DNA of 42,522 nt from Bacteroidia bacterium (GCA_009929445.1 SAAL01000020.1:1-42522); one strand, 5' to 3'; positions 15,706-25,037 are shown, numbered from the stretch's first letter. Notes: generated from the sequence alone by a model not told the origin. A program made the numbers and translations.

Positions 15706-15782
15706 TACTTTTGTGCATTGAAAAATGCGAAGCAAAAGAGTGCGGCTTCCCTGAAATCCGAGGAAGCCGTTCTCTTTTTTTA
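15706..15782 (+). ncRNA. Candidate short transcript: promoter followed directly by a terminator
   Basis: TACTTTTG (15706-15713) fits the -7 box, with a TTC 19 bp before it. From a start near 15720, a strong hairpin (GCGGCTTCC...GGAAGCCG, flanked by AAGAG/CTCTT) with T7 follows at about 15734-15782, and no gene lies between. It could be a small RNA of about 65 nt, or simply the acyl-CoA ligase terminator with a chance promoter match. The rest of 15651-15951 holds no supported gene. Confidence 0.35.
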
Positions 15783-15882
15783 AAAGGATTTTTCAGAAGT
15801 CAGAAAAGTAAATTGATGAGGTTAAATACTTTAAATTACGACTGTGCGGCTTCGTTAAACATTGTTAGTTATCGGTTTTTTC

Positions 15883-15915
15883 TTGCGTATATCAGATTTT
15901 TTTTTTATATCTTTG
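15883..15915 (+). promoter_or_regulatory. Promoter of GT5-like gene
   Basis: TATCTTTG (15908-15915) lies 36 bp before the ATG. A TTG at 15883-15885 is 22 bp upstream, slightly farther than usual. Confidence 0.6.
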
Positions 15916-15951
15916 CATATTATTACCTTCTTTGGGTAAATAGACAAAATT

Positions 15952-16767
15952 ATGAAGGAGAAAAAGAATACCAAAATTTTATTTATTTCGCAGGAAATTT
16001 TTCCATATTTACCTGAGTCGGATATTGCAAATCAGAGTAGATATTTGCCACAGGCAGTGCAGGAGAGAGGTAGAGAAACGCGTACTTTCATGCCGAAATT
16101 CGGGCTCGTAAACGAGCGAAGAAACCAGTTGCATGAAGTAATACGCCTTTCGGGTATGAATCTGATTATTGACGATACGGATCATCCGCTCATCATTAAA
16201 GTAGCTTCAATCCAGTCGGCACGTCTGCAGATTTACTTCATTGATAACGATGATTATTTTCTGAGAAAAAATACCGTTACGGATGATAACGACAAGGAAT
16301 ACAAGGACAACGACGAGAGATCCATATTCTTTGTGCGCGGAGTGATGGAAACGGTGAAAAAACTGCGCTGGACGCCTGATGTCATTCATTGTCAGGGCTG
16401 GATGACAGCTGTAGCGCCCCTTTATATTAAAAAAGCGTATAACGATGATCCGTTTTTCAAGAGGTCAAAGGTGGTTTATTCACTTTTCGACGATGAATTC
16501 AAGTCGCCTTTCAATGCTGATTTCGGAAAAAAACTGATGCTGGAAGGCATAGAGCCCCGGGATATTGAAAGTGTTAGCGGCGAGATAATTGATTATGAAG
16601 CGGTTTCACGCCTGGCAATCGATTTCTCCGACGGAGTGATCCAGTCGCACAAAACGGTAAAACCCGAACTGGTGGAATATACAAAATCCAAAGGTATCAA
16701 ATTTCTCCCTTTCGTTGATACCGAAGATTATGTGGATGAATACATTAAATTTTACGATAGTCTGTAA
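15952..16767 (+). CDS. GT5 starch/glycogen synthase N-terminal-like protein
   Basis: Protein of 271 residues matching the short Bacteroidetes 'glycogen/starch synthase' proteins: ILFISQEIFPYLPES at the start, RYLPQAVQERGRETRTFMPKFG, VIRLSGMNLIIDDTDHP, then TPDVIHCQGWMTAVAPLYIKK. These correspond to the N-terminal Rossmann domain of GT5 enzymes; the C-terminal ADP-glucose-binding domain is absent (GT5 enzymes are about 480 residues). The K-x-G-G loop of true synthases is not visible, so catalysis is doubtful and a regulatory or sugar-binding role is possible. It is followed 48 bp later by the DUF4270 gene, a likely two-gene operon. Confidence 0.8.
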   Translation: MKEKKNTKILFISQEIFPYLPESDIANQSRYLPQAVQERGRETRTFMPKFGLVNERRNQLHEVIRLSGMNLIIDDTDHPLIIKVASIQSARLQIYFIDNDDYFLRKNTVTDDNDKEYKDNDERSIFFVRGVMETVKKLRWTPDVIHCQGWMTAVAPLYIKKAYNDDPFFKRSKVVYSLFDDEFKSPFNADFGKKLMLEGIEPRDIESVSGEIIDYEAVSRLAIDFSDGVIQSHKTVKPELVEYTKSKGIKFLPFVDTEDYVDEYIKFYDSL

Positions 16768-16815
16768 CTTTTTTCTCAGAAACTGAAATTTTTTTTACTT
16801 CTAATTAATTGATGA

Positions 16816-18195
16816 ATGAAGATTAAATTCATATTTCCTCTCTTTGCTTTATTGACTGTTTTTTTTGTCTCATGTTACAACAGTGAAGATAATATAGGTG
16901 TCGAAATTCAACCTACAGCCGATAAAATTACTCTCAAAGCAGATACTTTTCATTTGTCATCCGAAACTTTTCCGGTAGATAGGATTGTCTCGCAACCCGA
17001 CTCGCTGCTTCTCGGAACCTTCATTGATGATGTGCTGGGTACTACAAGAGCTGATATTCTTACACAACTTGCACTTCCTACCGTAAACTTTACCTATCTG
17101 GATGAATCGGTAGCTACAACTATTCCCGATTCGGCTGTAGTTACGCTGAGTTTTAATTCCTATTTCGGAGTAAGTACTTCGCCGGTTGAAATAAGCATTT
17201 ATGAATTGAAAACAAAGCTGAAAGACAAGGAAAATTACTATTCAAGCATCGATCCGGCAGCTTATGTGGATTTTTCGAAAAAGCTCAATGCTGCCTCTGA
17301 GATGCTGACAGTAAAAGACGGACTGACCGGTGTGCAAAATACGGCGCTCTCCATCAAATTATCTGATGAATTCCTGCAGCGTTTTTTCACAAAAGATCCT
17401 TCTGTTTTTGCCAGTCAGGCAAATTTTGAAAATTTCTTCAAAGGTATCTATGTTACAACTGACTTTGGCAGCTCCGTGATGGTGAATGTGAATAATCTTT
17501 CGCTGACACTTTATTATCACTATGTATATAAAAACGATCCTGCTCAGGCTAAAATTAAAAGTTATCATACATTTCCGGCCAATGCAGAAATTGTAAAGGT
17601 AAATCGCGTTCAGCATCCACTCCGAACACTTTCATCGGGACCTGACGACGAATTTAATTACATAGCCTCGCCGGCTAACTACCATACCAAAGTCCATATT
17701 CCAATAGGGCGCATCCGTCAGCGGATAAAAACGGGTGGCAAACAGCTGGATGTCAACAGTGCTATACTGAAAGTTAACGTTCAGGATCGCACGAAATGGG
17801 GTACAAGTGCCCTGATTCCTTATGTTTCGGGCTTGCTGCTTATCCGCGAACGTGATCTGGATAAATTCTTTACCAATCATGAATTGCCGGTGGATACTGC
17901 ATCGTTTGTCGCCACACTGGGTTATGAAAACATTACGGCTACTACCTATAAATACAATTATACATTCAGCAGCCTGAATAACCTGATCGAAAACGAGCTG
18001 AAAAAGAACTCCACCGACGAGTACCTCGATATGGTGCTCGTACCGGTTTCGCTTGTACAGACATCTTCATCAAGTTACTCTCAATCTGTGCTTACCGAAG
18101 TTAATCAAAGTACACAAATGCAGGCTGTTTCCATTTTCAGCGGCAAGAATAAAGATATTCCCATGAAACTGGAAGTAGTTTACAGCGGTTTTTAG
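16816..18195 (+). CDS. DUF4270 lipoprotein
   Basis: Protein of 459 residues with a lipoprotein signal (hydrophobic 4-18, then VSC with Cys20). The segment NIGVEIQPTADKITLKADTF, with VSQPDSLLLGTFIDDVLGTTRADILTQ after it, is typical of DUF4270. These proteins are exported to the cell envelope in Bacteroidetes; function unknown. It is rich in beta-type sequence and contains no protease or glycosidase motif. It follows the GT5-like gene, an order that suggests a shared envelope or polysaccharide role, by inference only. Confidence 0.82.
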   Translation: MKIKFIFPLFALLTVFFVSCYNSEDNIGVEIQPTADKITLKADTFHLSSETFPVDRIVSQPDSLLLGTFIDDVLGTTRADILTQLALPTVNFTYLDESVATTIPDSAVVTLSFNSYFGVSTSPVEISIYELKTKLKDKENYYSSIDPAAYVDFSKKLNAASEMLTVKDGLTGVQNTALSIKLSDEFLQRFFTKDPSVFASQANFENFFKGIYVTTDFGSSVMVNVNNLSLTLYYHYVYKNDPAQAKIKSYHTFPANAEIVKVNRVQHPLRTLSSGPDDEFNYIASPANYHTKVHIPIGRIRQRIKTGGKQLDVNSAILKVNVQDRTKWGTSALIPYVSGLLLIRERDLDKFFTNHELPVDTASFVATLGYENITATTYKYNYTFSSLNNLIENELKKNSTDEYLDMVLVPVSLVQTSSSSYSQSVLTEVNQSTQMQAVSIFSGKNKDIPMKLEVVYSGF

Positions 18196-18230
18196 AAAGT
18201 AACAGTAAGAATAAAACGATGAAATAAAAA

Positions 18231-18257
18231 AAAGCAGAACCATGAGGTTCTGCTTTT
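18231..18257. terminator. Bidirectional terminator between DUF4270 gene and der
   Basis: AAAGCAGAACC (18231-18241), loop ATGA, GGTTCTGCTTT (18246-18256). T-runs follow on both strands, suiting the two convergent genes. Confidence 0.8.
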
Positions 18258-18259
18258 TT

Positions 18260-19573
18260 CTATTTATGACGGATGAATACGTTGATTGGTGTACCATGAA
18301 GTTCCCATTTGTCTCTGATTTTATTCTCTAAAAACCTGCGGTAAGGCTCTTTCACATATTGAGGCAGGTTGGCAAAAAACACAAAAGTAGGGATAAACGT
18401 GTTCGGAAGTTGAGTGATGTATTTAATTTTAATATACTTTCCTTTCAGTGCCGGTGGTGGACTTTTTTCAATAATCGGCAGGAGTACTTCGTTCAGTTTT
18501 GCTGTCGCAATTTTACGTTTTTTGTTTTCATAAACCTTAGCTGCCGTATCAAGTACTTTCAAAATACGTTGTTTGTTCGGCACAGAGGTGAAAATGATAG
18601 GAAAATCGGTAAATGGAGCAAGTCTTTCACGGATGCTTTTTTCGAAAATTTTTGTGTCGTTTGCTTCCTTATTTTCAATCAAATCCCACTTATTCACTAC
18701 TACAACCAGTCCTTTTTTGTTTTTCTGAATCAGCGAGAAGATATTCAGGTCCTGACTTTCTATCCCACGGGTGGCATCGAGCATCAGGATGCATACGTCC
18801 GAGTTTTCGATGGCGCGGATGGAACGAACCACCGAATAATACTCCAGGTCTTCGTTTACTTTGGCTTTTTTGCGGATTCCGGCAGTGTCCACCAGGTAGA
18901 AATCATGTCCGAATTTGTTGAAGCGCATGTAAATGGAATCGCGTGTAGTACCTGCTATATCGGTGACGATGGTGCGATCTTCGCCAATCAGGGCGTTGAT
19001 GAGCGATGATTTGCCAGCATTGGGCCTGCCCACCACTGCAAAGCGTGGCAATTCTTCTTCGGTTTCGTCGGTAGCTTCGGATTTGAAGCGTTTCAGCAGT
19101 TCGTCGAGCATTTCTCCCGAACCGAGTCCGTTGATTGATGAGAGGATAAAAGGTTCGCCCAAACCCAGCTTGTAGAATTCGGCAGCCTGATACTGAAGAT
19201 CAAATGTGTCCGTTTTGTTGGCTACCAGCATGATTGGTTTTTCAGAGCGGCGAAGTATCTGAGCCACAGCTTCGTCCAGGTCGGTAAGACCGTTTTGCAC
19301 ATCGACCACAAAGAGTATGACATCGGCTTCTTCGATGGCAAGCATCACATGGCGTTTGATCTCTTCTTCAAATACATCGGAAGAATTGACAACCCATCCG
19401 CCGGTATCGATGACTGAAAATTCGCGTCCTTCCCATTCGCTTTTACCGTACTGACGGTCGCGGGTAGTGCCTGCCTGTTCGTTTACTATGGCTCGCCGGC
19501 TTTTGGTGAGCCTGTTAAAAAGGGTGGACTTGCCTACGTTGGGTCGTCCTACTATTGCTACAATATTTCCCAT
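18260..19573 (-). CDS. der: Ribosome biogenesis GTPase Der (EngA)
   Basis: Protein of 437 residues from [17 protein letters not shown]; an ATG 15 codons upstream is possible but would add a tail not usual in the family. Two tandem GTPase domains: G1 GRPNVGKS with DTGGW and NKTD in the first, GRPNAGKS with [11 protein letters not shown] and NKWDL in the second, then a C-terminal KH-like domain. Der acts in 50S ribosomal subunit assembly and is normally essential. Single gene, convergent with DUF4270, with a -7 box at 19682-19689. Confidence 0.95.
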   Translation of the reverse strand: MGNIVAIVGRPNVGKSTLFNRLTKSRRAIVNEQAGTTRDRQYGKSEWEGREFSVIDTGGWVVNSSDVFEEEIKRHVMLAIEEADVILFVVDVQNGLTDLDEAVAQILRRSEKPIMLVANKTDTFDLQYQAAEFYKLGLGEPFILSSINGLGSGEMLDELLKRFKSEATDETEEELPRFAVVGRPNAGKSSLINALIGEDRTIVTDIAGTTRDSIYMRFNKFGHDFYLVDTAGIRKKAKVNEDLEYYSVVRSIRAIENSDVCILMLDATRGIESQDLNIFSLIQKNKKGLVVVVNKWDLIENKEANDTKIFEKSIRERLAPFTDFPIIFTSVPNKQRILKVLDTAAKVYENKKRKIATAKLNEVLLPIIEKSPPPALKGKYIKIKYITQLPNTFIPTFVFFANLPQYVKEPYRRFLENKIRDKWELHGTPINVFIRHK

Positions 19574-19681
19574 TGGTTTTTTGTTTAATCCCGATTTGTA
19601 TTCAGGAGGATTCAACATTCATTTGAATTATTCTGTCCGGTTCTCACGAGTCGGATCAGTGGGTACAAATTTTTTCGGCTG

Positions 19682-19689
19682 CAAAGATA
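19682..19689 (-). promoter_or_regulatory. -7 box of der
   Basis: TATCTTTG on the minus strand (followed by C), about 110 bp before the chosen start. No TTG is found at the proper distance. Confidence 0.5.
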
Positions 19690-20045
19690 CAAAAAAATAT
19701 CGGTTATTTCTGATGGAAATGATTTGTAAATGAGATTGTTTTGCTCTTCTTCAGATTAATTAAAGAAGCGATTTGCTGTGAATTGTCTTATTCAGGCGAA
19801 ATAGCGACTATTCTCTGTATTGACTTTTCAAAAAGTGAGCTATCAAATTATCCAGGGCCTAATGCATTTACAGTTTTATTTACCGGATTTGATTACGGAT
19901 TTTTTGTTAAAATTTATTGCTGTTTAACGATTTTTATTTTACTTTGTGAAAAATCTGTTATGATTTATTAGTCAAAGAGTTGAATTGTTTTTTTTTTACA
20001 AACAATTTGATTTTGCTTAATTCCATTCTTCGAATGATATTAAAA
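19690..20045. other. Gene-free AT-rich spacer
   Basis: Divergent region between der and the YiiX-like gene. A 76-codon open frame at 19741-19971 has no ribosome site, motif or family look and is not accepted. No repeat or clear hairpin was seen. Confidence 0.5.
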
Positions 20046-20660
20046 ATGAAGTTGCTGCCGGTCGTGAGAGTGATGTTGATGCTCCTGCTGCTTTCATTGC
20101 TGACAGTTTGCTTCGAAAGAGCAGAAACTAACCGTTTTGCTTCTGTAAAACTGGAGGAAGGAGATTTGGTGTTTCGCCGTGGTACCGGAGCCAAGTCGCG
20201 TGCTGTAATGCAGGCCGATTCGTTGGGAATCTACAGCCACGTAGGCATAGCCGTGAGGCGTGATGAAAGTTTCGGTGTGATACACGTCACTCCGGGTGAG
20301 CGGCAGAAGGGTGATACAGTTGACAGAGTGAAAATGGAATCGCTCGATGAGTTCTGGAGCACTGCAAGGGCAGTACATGGCGCTGTGTATCGTCTGAAAG
20401 ATTCGAAAACAGGTGCTATGGCTTCATCGCAGGCGCTCAGACTGCTTGACAAGGGCATCTTATTCGACCACGATTACCTGCTGAATGACACTACGAAAAT
20501 GTATTGTACCGAACTGGTGTGGTGTGCTTACAGTTTAGCAGGTGTCGATATCAGTTCCGGAAGAAGAAGCCGGATTAATATGCCTGTTTTTGGCGGAATG
20601 TACATTTTTCCGTCGGATATTTATTTGAATCCTCAGTTTGAATTAGTTTTCAGTTTTTAA
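20046..20660 (+). CDS. YiiX/YebB-like NlpC/P60 cysteine hydrolase
   Basis: Protein of 204 residues when started at MKLLPVVRVMLM; an earlier in-frame ATG at 19980 would put 22 extra residues before the signal peptide. Signal-like hydrophobic segment at about 6-19. Then EGDLVFRRGTGAKSRAVMQAD, YSHVGIAV with the catalytic His, and MYCTELVWCAYSLAGVD with the catalytic Cys. This permuted-papain-fold family contains YiiX proteins, thought to act on lipids or peptide bonds in the envelope; substrate unknown. It precedes a DUF4878 lipoprotein by 32 bp, so the two may form an operon. Confidence 0.8.
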   Translation: MKLLPVVRVMLMLLLLSLLTVCFERAETNRFASVKLEEGDLVFRRGTGAKSRAVMQADSLGIYSHVGIAVRRDESFGVIHVTPGERQKGDTVDRVKMESLDEFWSTARAVHGAVYRLKDSKTGAMASSQALRLLDKGILFDHDYLLNDTTKMYCTELVWCAYSLAGVDISSGRRSRINMPVFGGMYIFPSDIYLNPQFELVFSF

Positions 20661-20692
20661 TAATTATCAATCTTTTAAAAAACAAATGAAGT

Positions 20693-21109
20693 ATGAAACG
20701 AATTGTGTATTTATTTGCAGCAGTGACAATGATTTTGTTTACCGCAGGTTGTAGTGGCGGCAACGCCGGAAAATCTCCCAAAGACATCGAAAAAGCCATT
20801 TACAACGAGTTACAAAAAGGAAACTATGAAAAAGCAGTAGAAATGCTTTTTGAAAATGTGGAAAGCGATGATGATACTCCGGCCGAACAGAAAGCCGAGG
20901 TGATGAAGGCATTCACCGAGAAAACCAAACAAAGTGCCGATGCTAAAGGTGGCTTGAAAAGTTTTGAAATTTTGGAAGAAAAAATCGCTGAAGATGGTAA
21001 AACAGCAACAGTTACCACAAAAGTGACTTACGGTAACGGTACAGAAGATACTCAGAACAGTACGTACGTGAACAAGGACGGTGTCTGGAAGCTCAACATG
21101 AATAAATGA
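20693..21109 (+). CDS. DUF4878-like lipoprotein
   Basis: Protein of 138 residues with a lipoprotein signal (lipobox TAGC, Cys20) and a small NTF2-like domain: YNELQKGNYEKAVEMLFEN, then TEKTKQSADAKGGLKSFEILEEK, then TTKVTYGNGTED and a final KDGVWKLNMNK. This layout matches DUF4878 proteins of Bacteroidetes. Likely anchored in the envelope; function unknown. A hairpin follows at 21176-21200. Confidence 0.78.
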   Translation: MKRIVYLFAAVTMILFTAGCSGGNAGKSPKDIEKAIYNELQKGNYEKAVEMLFENVESDDDTPAEQKAEVMKAFTEKTKQSADAKGGLKSFEILEEKIAEDGKTATVTTKVTYGNGTEDTQNSTYVNKDGVWKLNMNK

Positions 21110-21175
21110 TACATACTGTCAAAAGAGAGATTGAATAAAAAAAAAGTATCACAGACACATTATCTTAATTTAATT

Positions 21176-21200
21176 AAAGGGGGATTCGAATTCCCCCTTT
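21176..21200. terminator. Hairpin terminator
   Basis: AAAGGGGGA (21176-21184), TTCGAA centre, TCCCCCTTT (21192-21200). It is downstream of the lipoprotein gene; a T-rich but weak tail follows. No gene is supported in 21201-21397. Confidence 0.65.
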
Positions 21201-21397
21201 CTTGTGCTTCAGAATTCCGGATATTATCTTTTGGAAGCCTGATATTTTATAAGGTTTTTTACGGACAAAAAATCAGCGATTTCTGATGATTTTTTAGATT
21301 GATGACAAACCAGAGGTTTCCTTCTTTTATAAGCTATAGTGCTTCCTTTGGGCTTATGTTATCCTGTGATTCTTTGGTGTGAGTCCACATTAATCCT

Positions 21398-22357
21398 TTA
21401 ATCCATCCTGTCGTTGTATCGATAGGCAGCTTTTTTCAACCTGTCCATGATAGCTATACCCAGTCCTGTTTCTTCTACAGGTTCAATAAAAATGTTTTTT
21501 ATGCTGTCGTCCTCTTCCATTGCATGAAGTGAGGCAAACAGATTGGCGGTTATTTCAATTTTATCGCGTGTTCGTGATGTATAAATAACCCGCTGTGCAT
21601 TATAACAGGTATTGGTCTCACAATGCAAAATCAAGCCTGAAAACTCGGGGAAATCTAACCTGTTATCCAGAAAGTAAAGTGGTTTACGGGGCGAATAGTG
21701 ACTTTTCAACAAACCGGGAGAGACAAGCTTATCCGGTTTCGAATTATTGAATACAAAAGTATCCGGAAATGCTTTCTCTATATCGCTTATGGTAATAATT
21801 CCCGGCCGTAACAGCTGACAGGTATGGCCATCAATAGCAATGATGGTAGATTCAATCCCAACCCTGGTGTTACCTCCATCCAAAACATAACCGATACCGG
21901 GAAGTTGCTTTCTCACATGCTTAGCGTTTACCGGACTGAGCAAACCAAACTTATTGGCACTCGGTGCTGCAATCGGACAGCCGGCTTGTTTTATCAGTTC
22001 AAGTGCAATCGGGTTGTCCGGCATGCGAATGCCGACAGTATTAAGCCCGGAAGTTACAATATCCGGGACAACAGAACTTTTTGGCAATACGATGGTTAAT
22101 GGGCCCGGCCAGAAATGTTTTGCCAAACGGATTACATTCTCGTTTATTCCTTTTGATAATATATTCAAATCGTCAAAGGATGCAATATGTACAATCAAGG
22201 GATCGAATGAAGGGCGTTCCTTGGCTTCGAAAATTTTAGCGACAGCAAATGGGTTAAGTGCATTTGCACCTAACCCGTAAACTGTTTCTGTCGGGAAAGC
22301 CACCAGCCCTCCGTCTTTAATTATCTGTGCTGCCTCACTAATGTTGTTATTTGTCAT
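21398..22357 (-). CDS. L-threonylcarbamoyladenylate synthase (Sua5 type)
   Basis: Protein of 319 residues. The YrdC domain spans about 5-195: GGLVAFPTETVYGLGANA, KAKERPSFDPL-type loop (KERPSFDPLIVHI), WPGPLTIVLPKS, VGIRMPDNP, PSANKFGLLSP and DGGNTRVGIESTII. The C-terminal about 110 residues form the extra Sua5 domain that distinguishes it from short TsaC. It makes threonylcarbamoyl-AMP from Thr, bicarbonate and ATP for the t6A37 modification of ANN-decoding tRNAs. It is 109 bp from the DUF4914 gene on the same strand and may be read with it. Confidence 0.93.
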   Translation of the reverse strand: MTNNNISEAAQIIKDGGLVAFPTETVYGLGANALNPFAVAKIFEAKERPSFDPLIVHIASFDDLNILSKGINENVIRLAKHFWPGPLTIVLPKSSVVPDIVTSGLNTVGIRMPDNPIALELIKQAGCPIAAPSANKFGLLSPVNAKHVRKQLPGIGYVLDGGNTRVGIESTIIAIDGHTCQLLRPGIITISDIEKAFPDTFVFNNSKPDKLVSPGLLKSHYSPRKPLYFLDNRLDFPEFSGLILHCETNTCYNAQRVIYTSRTRDKIEITANLFASLHAMEEDDSIKNIFIEPVEETGLGIAIMDRLKKAAYRYNDRMD

Positions 22358-22466
22358 TTTGTAAAATACTATAGACGTCTTTCAGTAATTTCTATTTTTA
22401 TGTTGAAATTCAATAATTTATATTTTCAATAGGTTACTTGTTTAGTCAGTCTATTCGTGCAAGACT

Positions 22467-24422
22467 TTAGAAACCAGGGTTATCGCTGCTTTGCTCATAG
22501 TCTTCTATTTTATTGAAGGAATATTCGTACTGATAACTCATTGGAACAATTTCATTATAATCTTCAATACTTGCGTCCGACAAACAAGCTTCAATAATGC
22601 GTTTTCCTGTTTGAAGCAGGTCTTCTTTCAGGTATTTCTGCAATTCAGACTTGAAAAATGCCCTTAACATTTCGGCACCGGCATCATAGCCCTCAAAGCC
22701 GACTTCAGGCTGATTGTAAACCTTTAAAAATCTCGAAGGTATTTTTGAACCTTCAAGGGTCAAATAATTGAGTTCGTAACCTAAAAGTGGACAACGGGCA
22801 GCCTGATACTGATCAGTTTTCAGTTGGGCAGCTCCTCTTCGAGTCAGGTACTCGCGCATAAGCAGCTGAGGTTTGAAACCTACCTGCCACACGCCGATAT
22901 TTTGATTAGGAACCAGTGTAAAAGTAGTACGTGGTGTATCAATTATCTGTTTGAGCAGCATATTTGCCTGTGGTACTCTTTGACCAGTGGCAAAAGGCCA
23001 GTACGAACCAACGCCTTCACTTTCCATGCCTCCCGAGCTGACAATACTTGGATTGTTATGACCGCGAGGGGCAACCAATCGCCATAACCAGGCCAATGCC
23101 GGAGGCAAAACATGGAACATTCCGATAATTCCGTAAGAAGGATTTTCTTTTGAACAAACAGGTGTGCGGATGCCAAAACTTCTGATATCGACCGACACCG
23201 GTCTGTTGACTACGTTTGGCACAGTTTTCCGGGGAATAATCACCCTTGGATTGGGACATGATTTTCCCGGTTTATCCTGAATATGTTCCCAGATTAAAGC
23301 CGTAGAGCCGGGAGTAGTTTCAATATTCAGAAACAACAACGGCGAAGTGGGATTTATGGTCGTTTTTTCTAAAGAAGGGTCATCACCATATTGCTTTACA
23401 CTGTCGACACGCACAAACCAGGCATTTTCTGCATCAATGATACGGAGTTTACCATCTTTTTTCTGTACTGAAGGGTGACAAAAAGCCATATCGTCGGCTA
23501 CTGCGTTGAAAGTACAAAAGCGGGGAATGGTAATAAACCTTTCTTCGGAAGTTATTAAATTACGCCCTAACGACACACGTCCGTCCGTTTCGCGGAGAAT
23601 GTGCTGGTGCATTTCGCTCTTTCCTCCTCCACTTGCACCCTCGTGCATAAAGGTGGTAAGGTTGTCATATGGGCTTACAGACTGAACGGCCGAGCAGTGA
23701 GCAATAATCCAGTCTTCCTTTTCTGCCTGGTTAAGCATCACACCGTATAGTCCTTTCTTTGCACTTGGTCCCGGGTATAAATTGTAGGAATATAATTCGT
23801 GTATGCTTTCTGTCCGGTTGTGAACAACTACCTGCTTACCATTAAAATGGGTATGTCTGAACACAGGAGCAACAAAAATCACCGATTTTAGTTCCGCGTT
23901 ATCTTTCAATTCATCCACTGCAACCATTTCCTGCAGCATCGACAATCCCAGGGCAAAAAACGCCGCGTTGGCAGGTGCAATGGCAATACCCAGTGAACCA
24001 ATATTTTCGCGTCCGGCGAAGTAAAAGAAAACAGCGAGATCCTGCTGTTTCAGCCATTCGAATGTATCTGTTTGGAGACCTGAAAATTCATATCCATATT
24101 TATTGATAAAGCGTATTTTGTCTGTTGGATTATTGTCTGCGATAACCATTGTATCGGGATCTCTGCGGCGCATGTATGACTCGGTGTAATTTGCCGAGAT
24201 ACCATTCTTCACACGTTGTACGATTGCCTCTGTGTAAATCCCTTTACCGGGAACGTCGTATTGCACTTCAAATTGCTCATTCTCTTTTCCGTTAGTCGCT
24301 GCTTCGGAAAGTTCTTCAGTGGTATTGAATACCTTATAACTTTTGCATCCCGTGAGCAACTCAGCAATATTATCGGGAACGATAATATTTTTTTCTCTTA
24401 AAACTGTCAATAAATCATTCAT
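22467..24422 (-). CDS. DUF4914 protein, PEP carboxykinase/HPr kinase-like P-loop
   Basis: Protein of 651 residues that I place in DUF4914 by overall look. A P-loop GASGGGKSE (262-270) resembles both PEP carboxykinase (G-x-S-G-x-G-K) and HPr kinase (GxSGxGKSE). The C-terminal part (IGVWQVGFKPQLLMREYLTRRG; VAPRGHNNPS; YWPFATGQRVP) recalls the end of PEP carboxykinases. I infer a PEPCK-fold enzyme, possibly a kinase acting on a small molecule; substrate unknown. It overlaps the HAD phosphatase gene by 4 bp and lies downstream of an XRE-cupin gene. No signal peptide, so cytoplasmic. Confidence 0.72.
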   Translation of the reverse strand: MNDLLTVLREKNIIVPDNIAELLTGCKSYKVFNTTEELSEAATNGKENEQFEVQYDVPGKGIYTEAIVQRVKNGISANYTESYMRRRDPDTMVIADNNPTDKIRFINKYGYEFSGLQTDTFEWLKQQDLAVFFYFAGRENIGSLGIAIAPANAAFFALGLSMLQEMVAVDELKDNAELKSVIFVAPVFRHTHFNGKQVVVHNRTESIHELYSYNLYPGPSAKKGLYGVMLNQAEKEDWIIAHCSAVQSVSPYDNLTTFMHEGASGGGKSEMHQHILRETDGRVSLGRNLITSEERFITIPRFCTFNAVADDMAFCHPSVQKKDGKLRIIDAENAWFVRVDSVKQYGDDPSLEKTTINPTSPLLFLNIETTPGSTALIWEHIQDKPGKSCPNPRVIIPRKTVPNVVNRPVSVDIRSFGIRTPVCSKENPSYGIIGMFHVLPPALAWLWRLVAPRGHNNPSIVSSGGMESEGVGSYWPFATGQRVPQANMLLKQIIDTPRTTFTLVPNQNIGVWQVGFKPQLLMREYLTRRGAAQLKTDQYQAARCPLLGYELNYLTLEGSKIPSRFLKVYNQPEVGFEGYDAGAEMLRAFFKSELQKYLKEDLLQTGKRIIEACLSDASIEDYNEIVPMSYQYEYSFNKIEDYEQSSDNPGF

Positions 24423-24964
24423 GTCTGCTTGTTTTTGTTTATTATATACTTAGAAGCTTCTAAAAGATTTGTGTAAATAATTGTTTCATTGCTTATTTCG
24501 CCTTTATGTTTCCGGCCATGACCAGTCAGTAAATATAAAGGTGTAATTCCAGCATTTATTCCGCACTGTACATCAGACGGGTGATCTCCGATAATAAACG
24601 AACGCGTAAGATCAATATCGTATTTTGTTGCGGCCTTCTCAATAAACTGTGTTTTCGGTTTTTTACATTCGCAGTTATCTTCGTTTTTATGCGGGCAACA
24701 AAAAAGATCGTGTATAATAATATCCTGCTTCTTCAACGTATTTAAAATGTATTTGTTTACTTCAGATACTTCCTTTTCTGTGGTAAGCCCTTTGGCAATG
24801 CCGGACTGGTTGGTGATAACGAACAACAGAAAATGTTCCTGCAGCATGAGTAACGCTTCAGATGTAAACGGGTAGAAACTTACTTCCGATGTGTGTCTGA
24901 TGTAACCCACATCATCGATTAATGTTCCGTCTCTGTCTAAGAAAACCGCGGGATATTTTGTCAT
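24419..24964 (-). CDS. GmhB/HisB-N-like HAD phosphatase
   Basis: Protein of 181 residues of the HAD-IIIA type. FLDRDGTLIDD (8-18) holds the nucleophile D10 and acid D12; VITNQSGIAKG is motif II; the zinc loop is C90-P-H92 with C98 and C100; IIGDHPSDVQCG carries the final Asp motif. This is the layout of D-glycero-D-manno-heptose-1,7-bisphosphate 7-phosphatase, though relatives act on other sugar phosphates. No heptose genes lie nearby. The 4-bp overlap with the DUF4914 gene suggests they act together, perhaps as opposing kinase and phosphatase; that is inference. Confidence 0.82.
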   Translation of the reverse strand: MTKYPAVFLDRDGTLIDDVGYIRHTSEVSFYPFTSEALLMLQEHFLLFVITNQSGIAKGLTTEKEVSEVNKYILNTLKKQDIIIHDLFCCPHKNEDNCECKKPKTQFIEKAATKYDIDLTRSFIIGDHPSDVQCGINAGITPLYLLTGHGRKHKGEISNETIIYTNLLEASKYIINKNKQT

Positions 24965-24984
24965 CGCTCTAATTGTTTCGACTG

Positions 24985-25027
24985 CAAAGATAATAATTAT
25001 TACTTAATAAATAAAGTATTACTTAAT
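24985..25027 (-). promoter_or_regulatory. Promoter and 11-bp direct repeat before the HAD-DUF4914 genes
   Basis: TATCTTTG on the minus strand (24985-24992) lies 20 bp before the HAD start. Just upstream TATTACTTAAT occurs twice (24998-25008 and 25017-25027), with starts 19 bp apart, in the -15 to -45 zone. This is a good position for a regulator, possibly the XRE-cupin protein encoded next door. Confidence 0.5.
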
Positions 25028-25037
25028 TTATTTTGAA

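Noticed and set aside
18359-19009. 216-codon open frame antisense to der
   Set aside because: Lies wholly within der on the other strand; sequence is Phe-rich and has no family look, as expected of a shadow frame.
19741-19971. 76-codon open frame before the YiiX-like gene
   Set aside because: No start signal or family, unusual Cys/Phe content, AT-rich spacer.
24419-24964. Heptose pathway gene gmhB
   Set aside because: Motifs fit GmhB, but no heptose or LPS genes are near and the partner is DUF4914, so the specific name is withheld.
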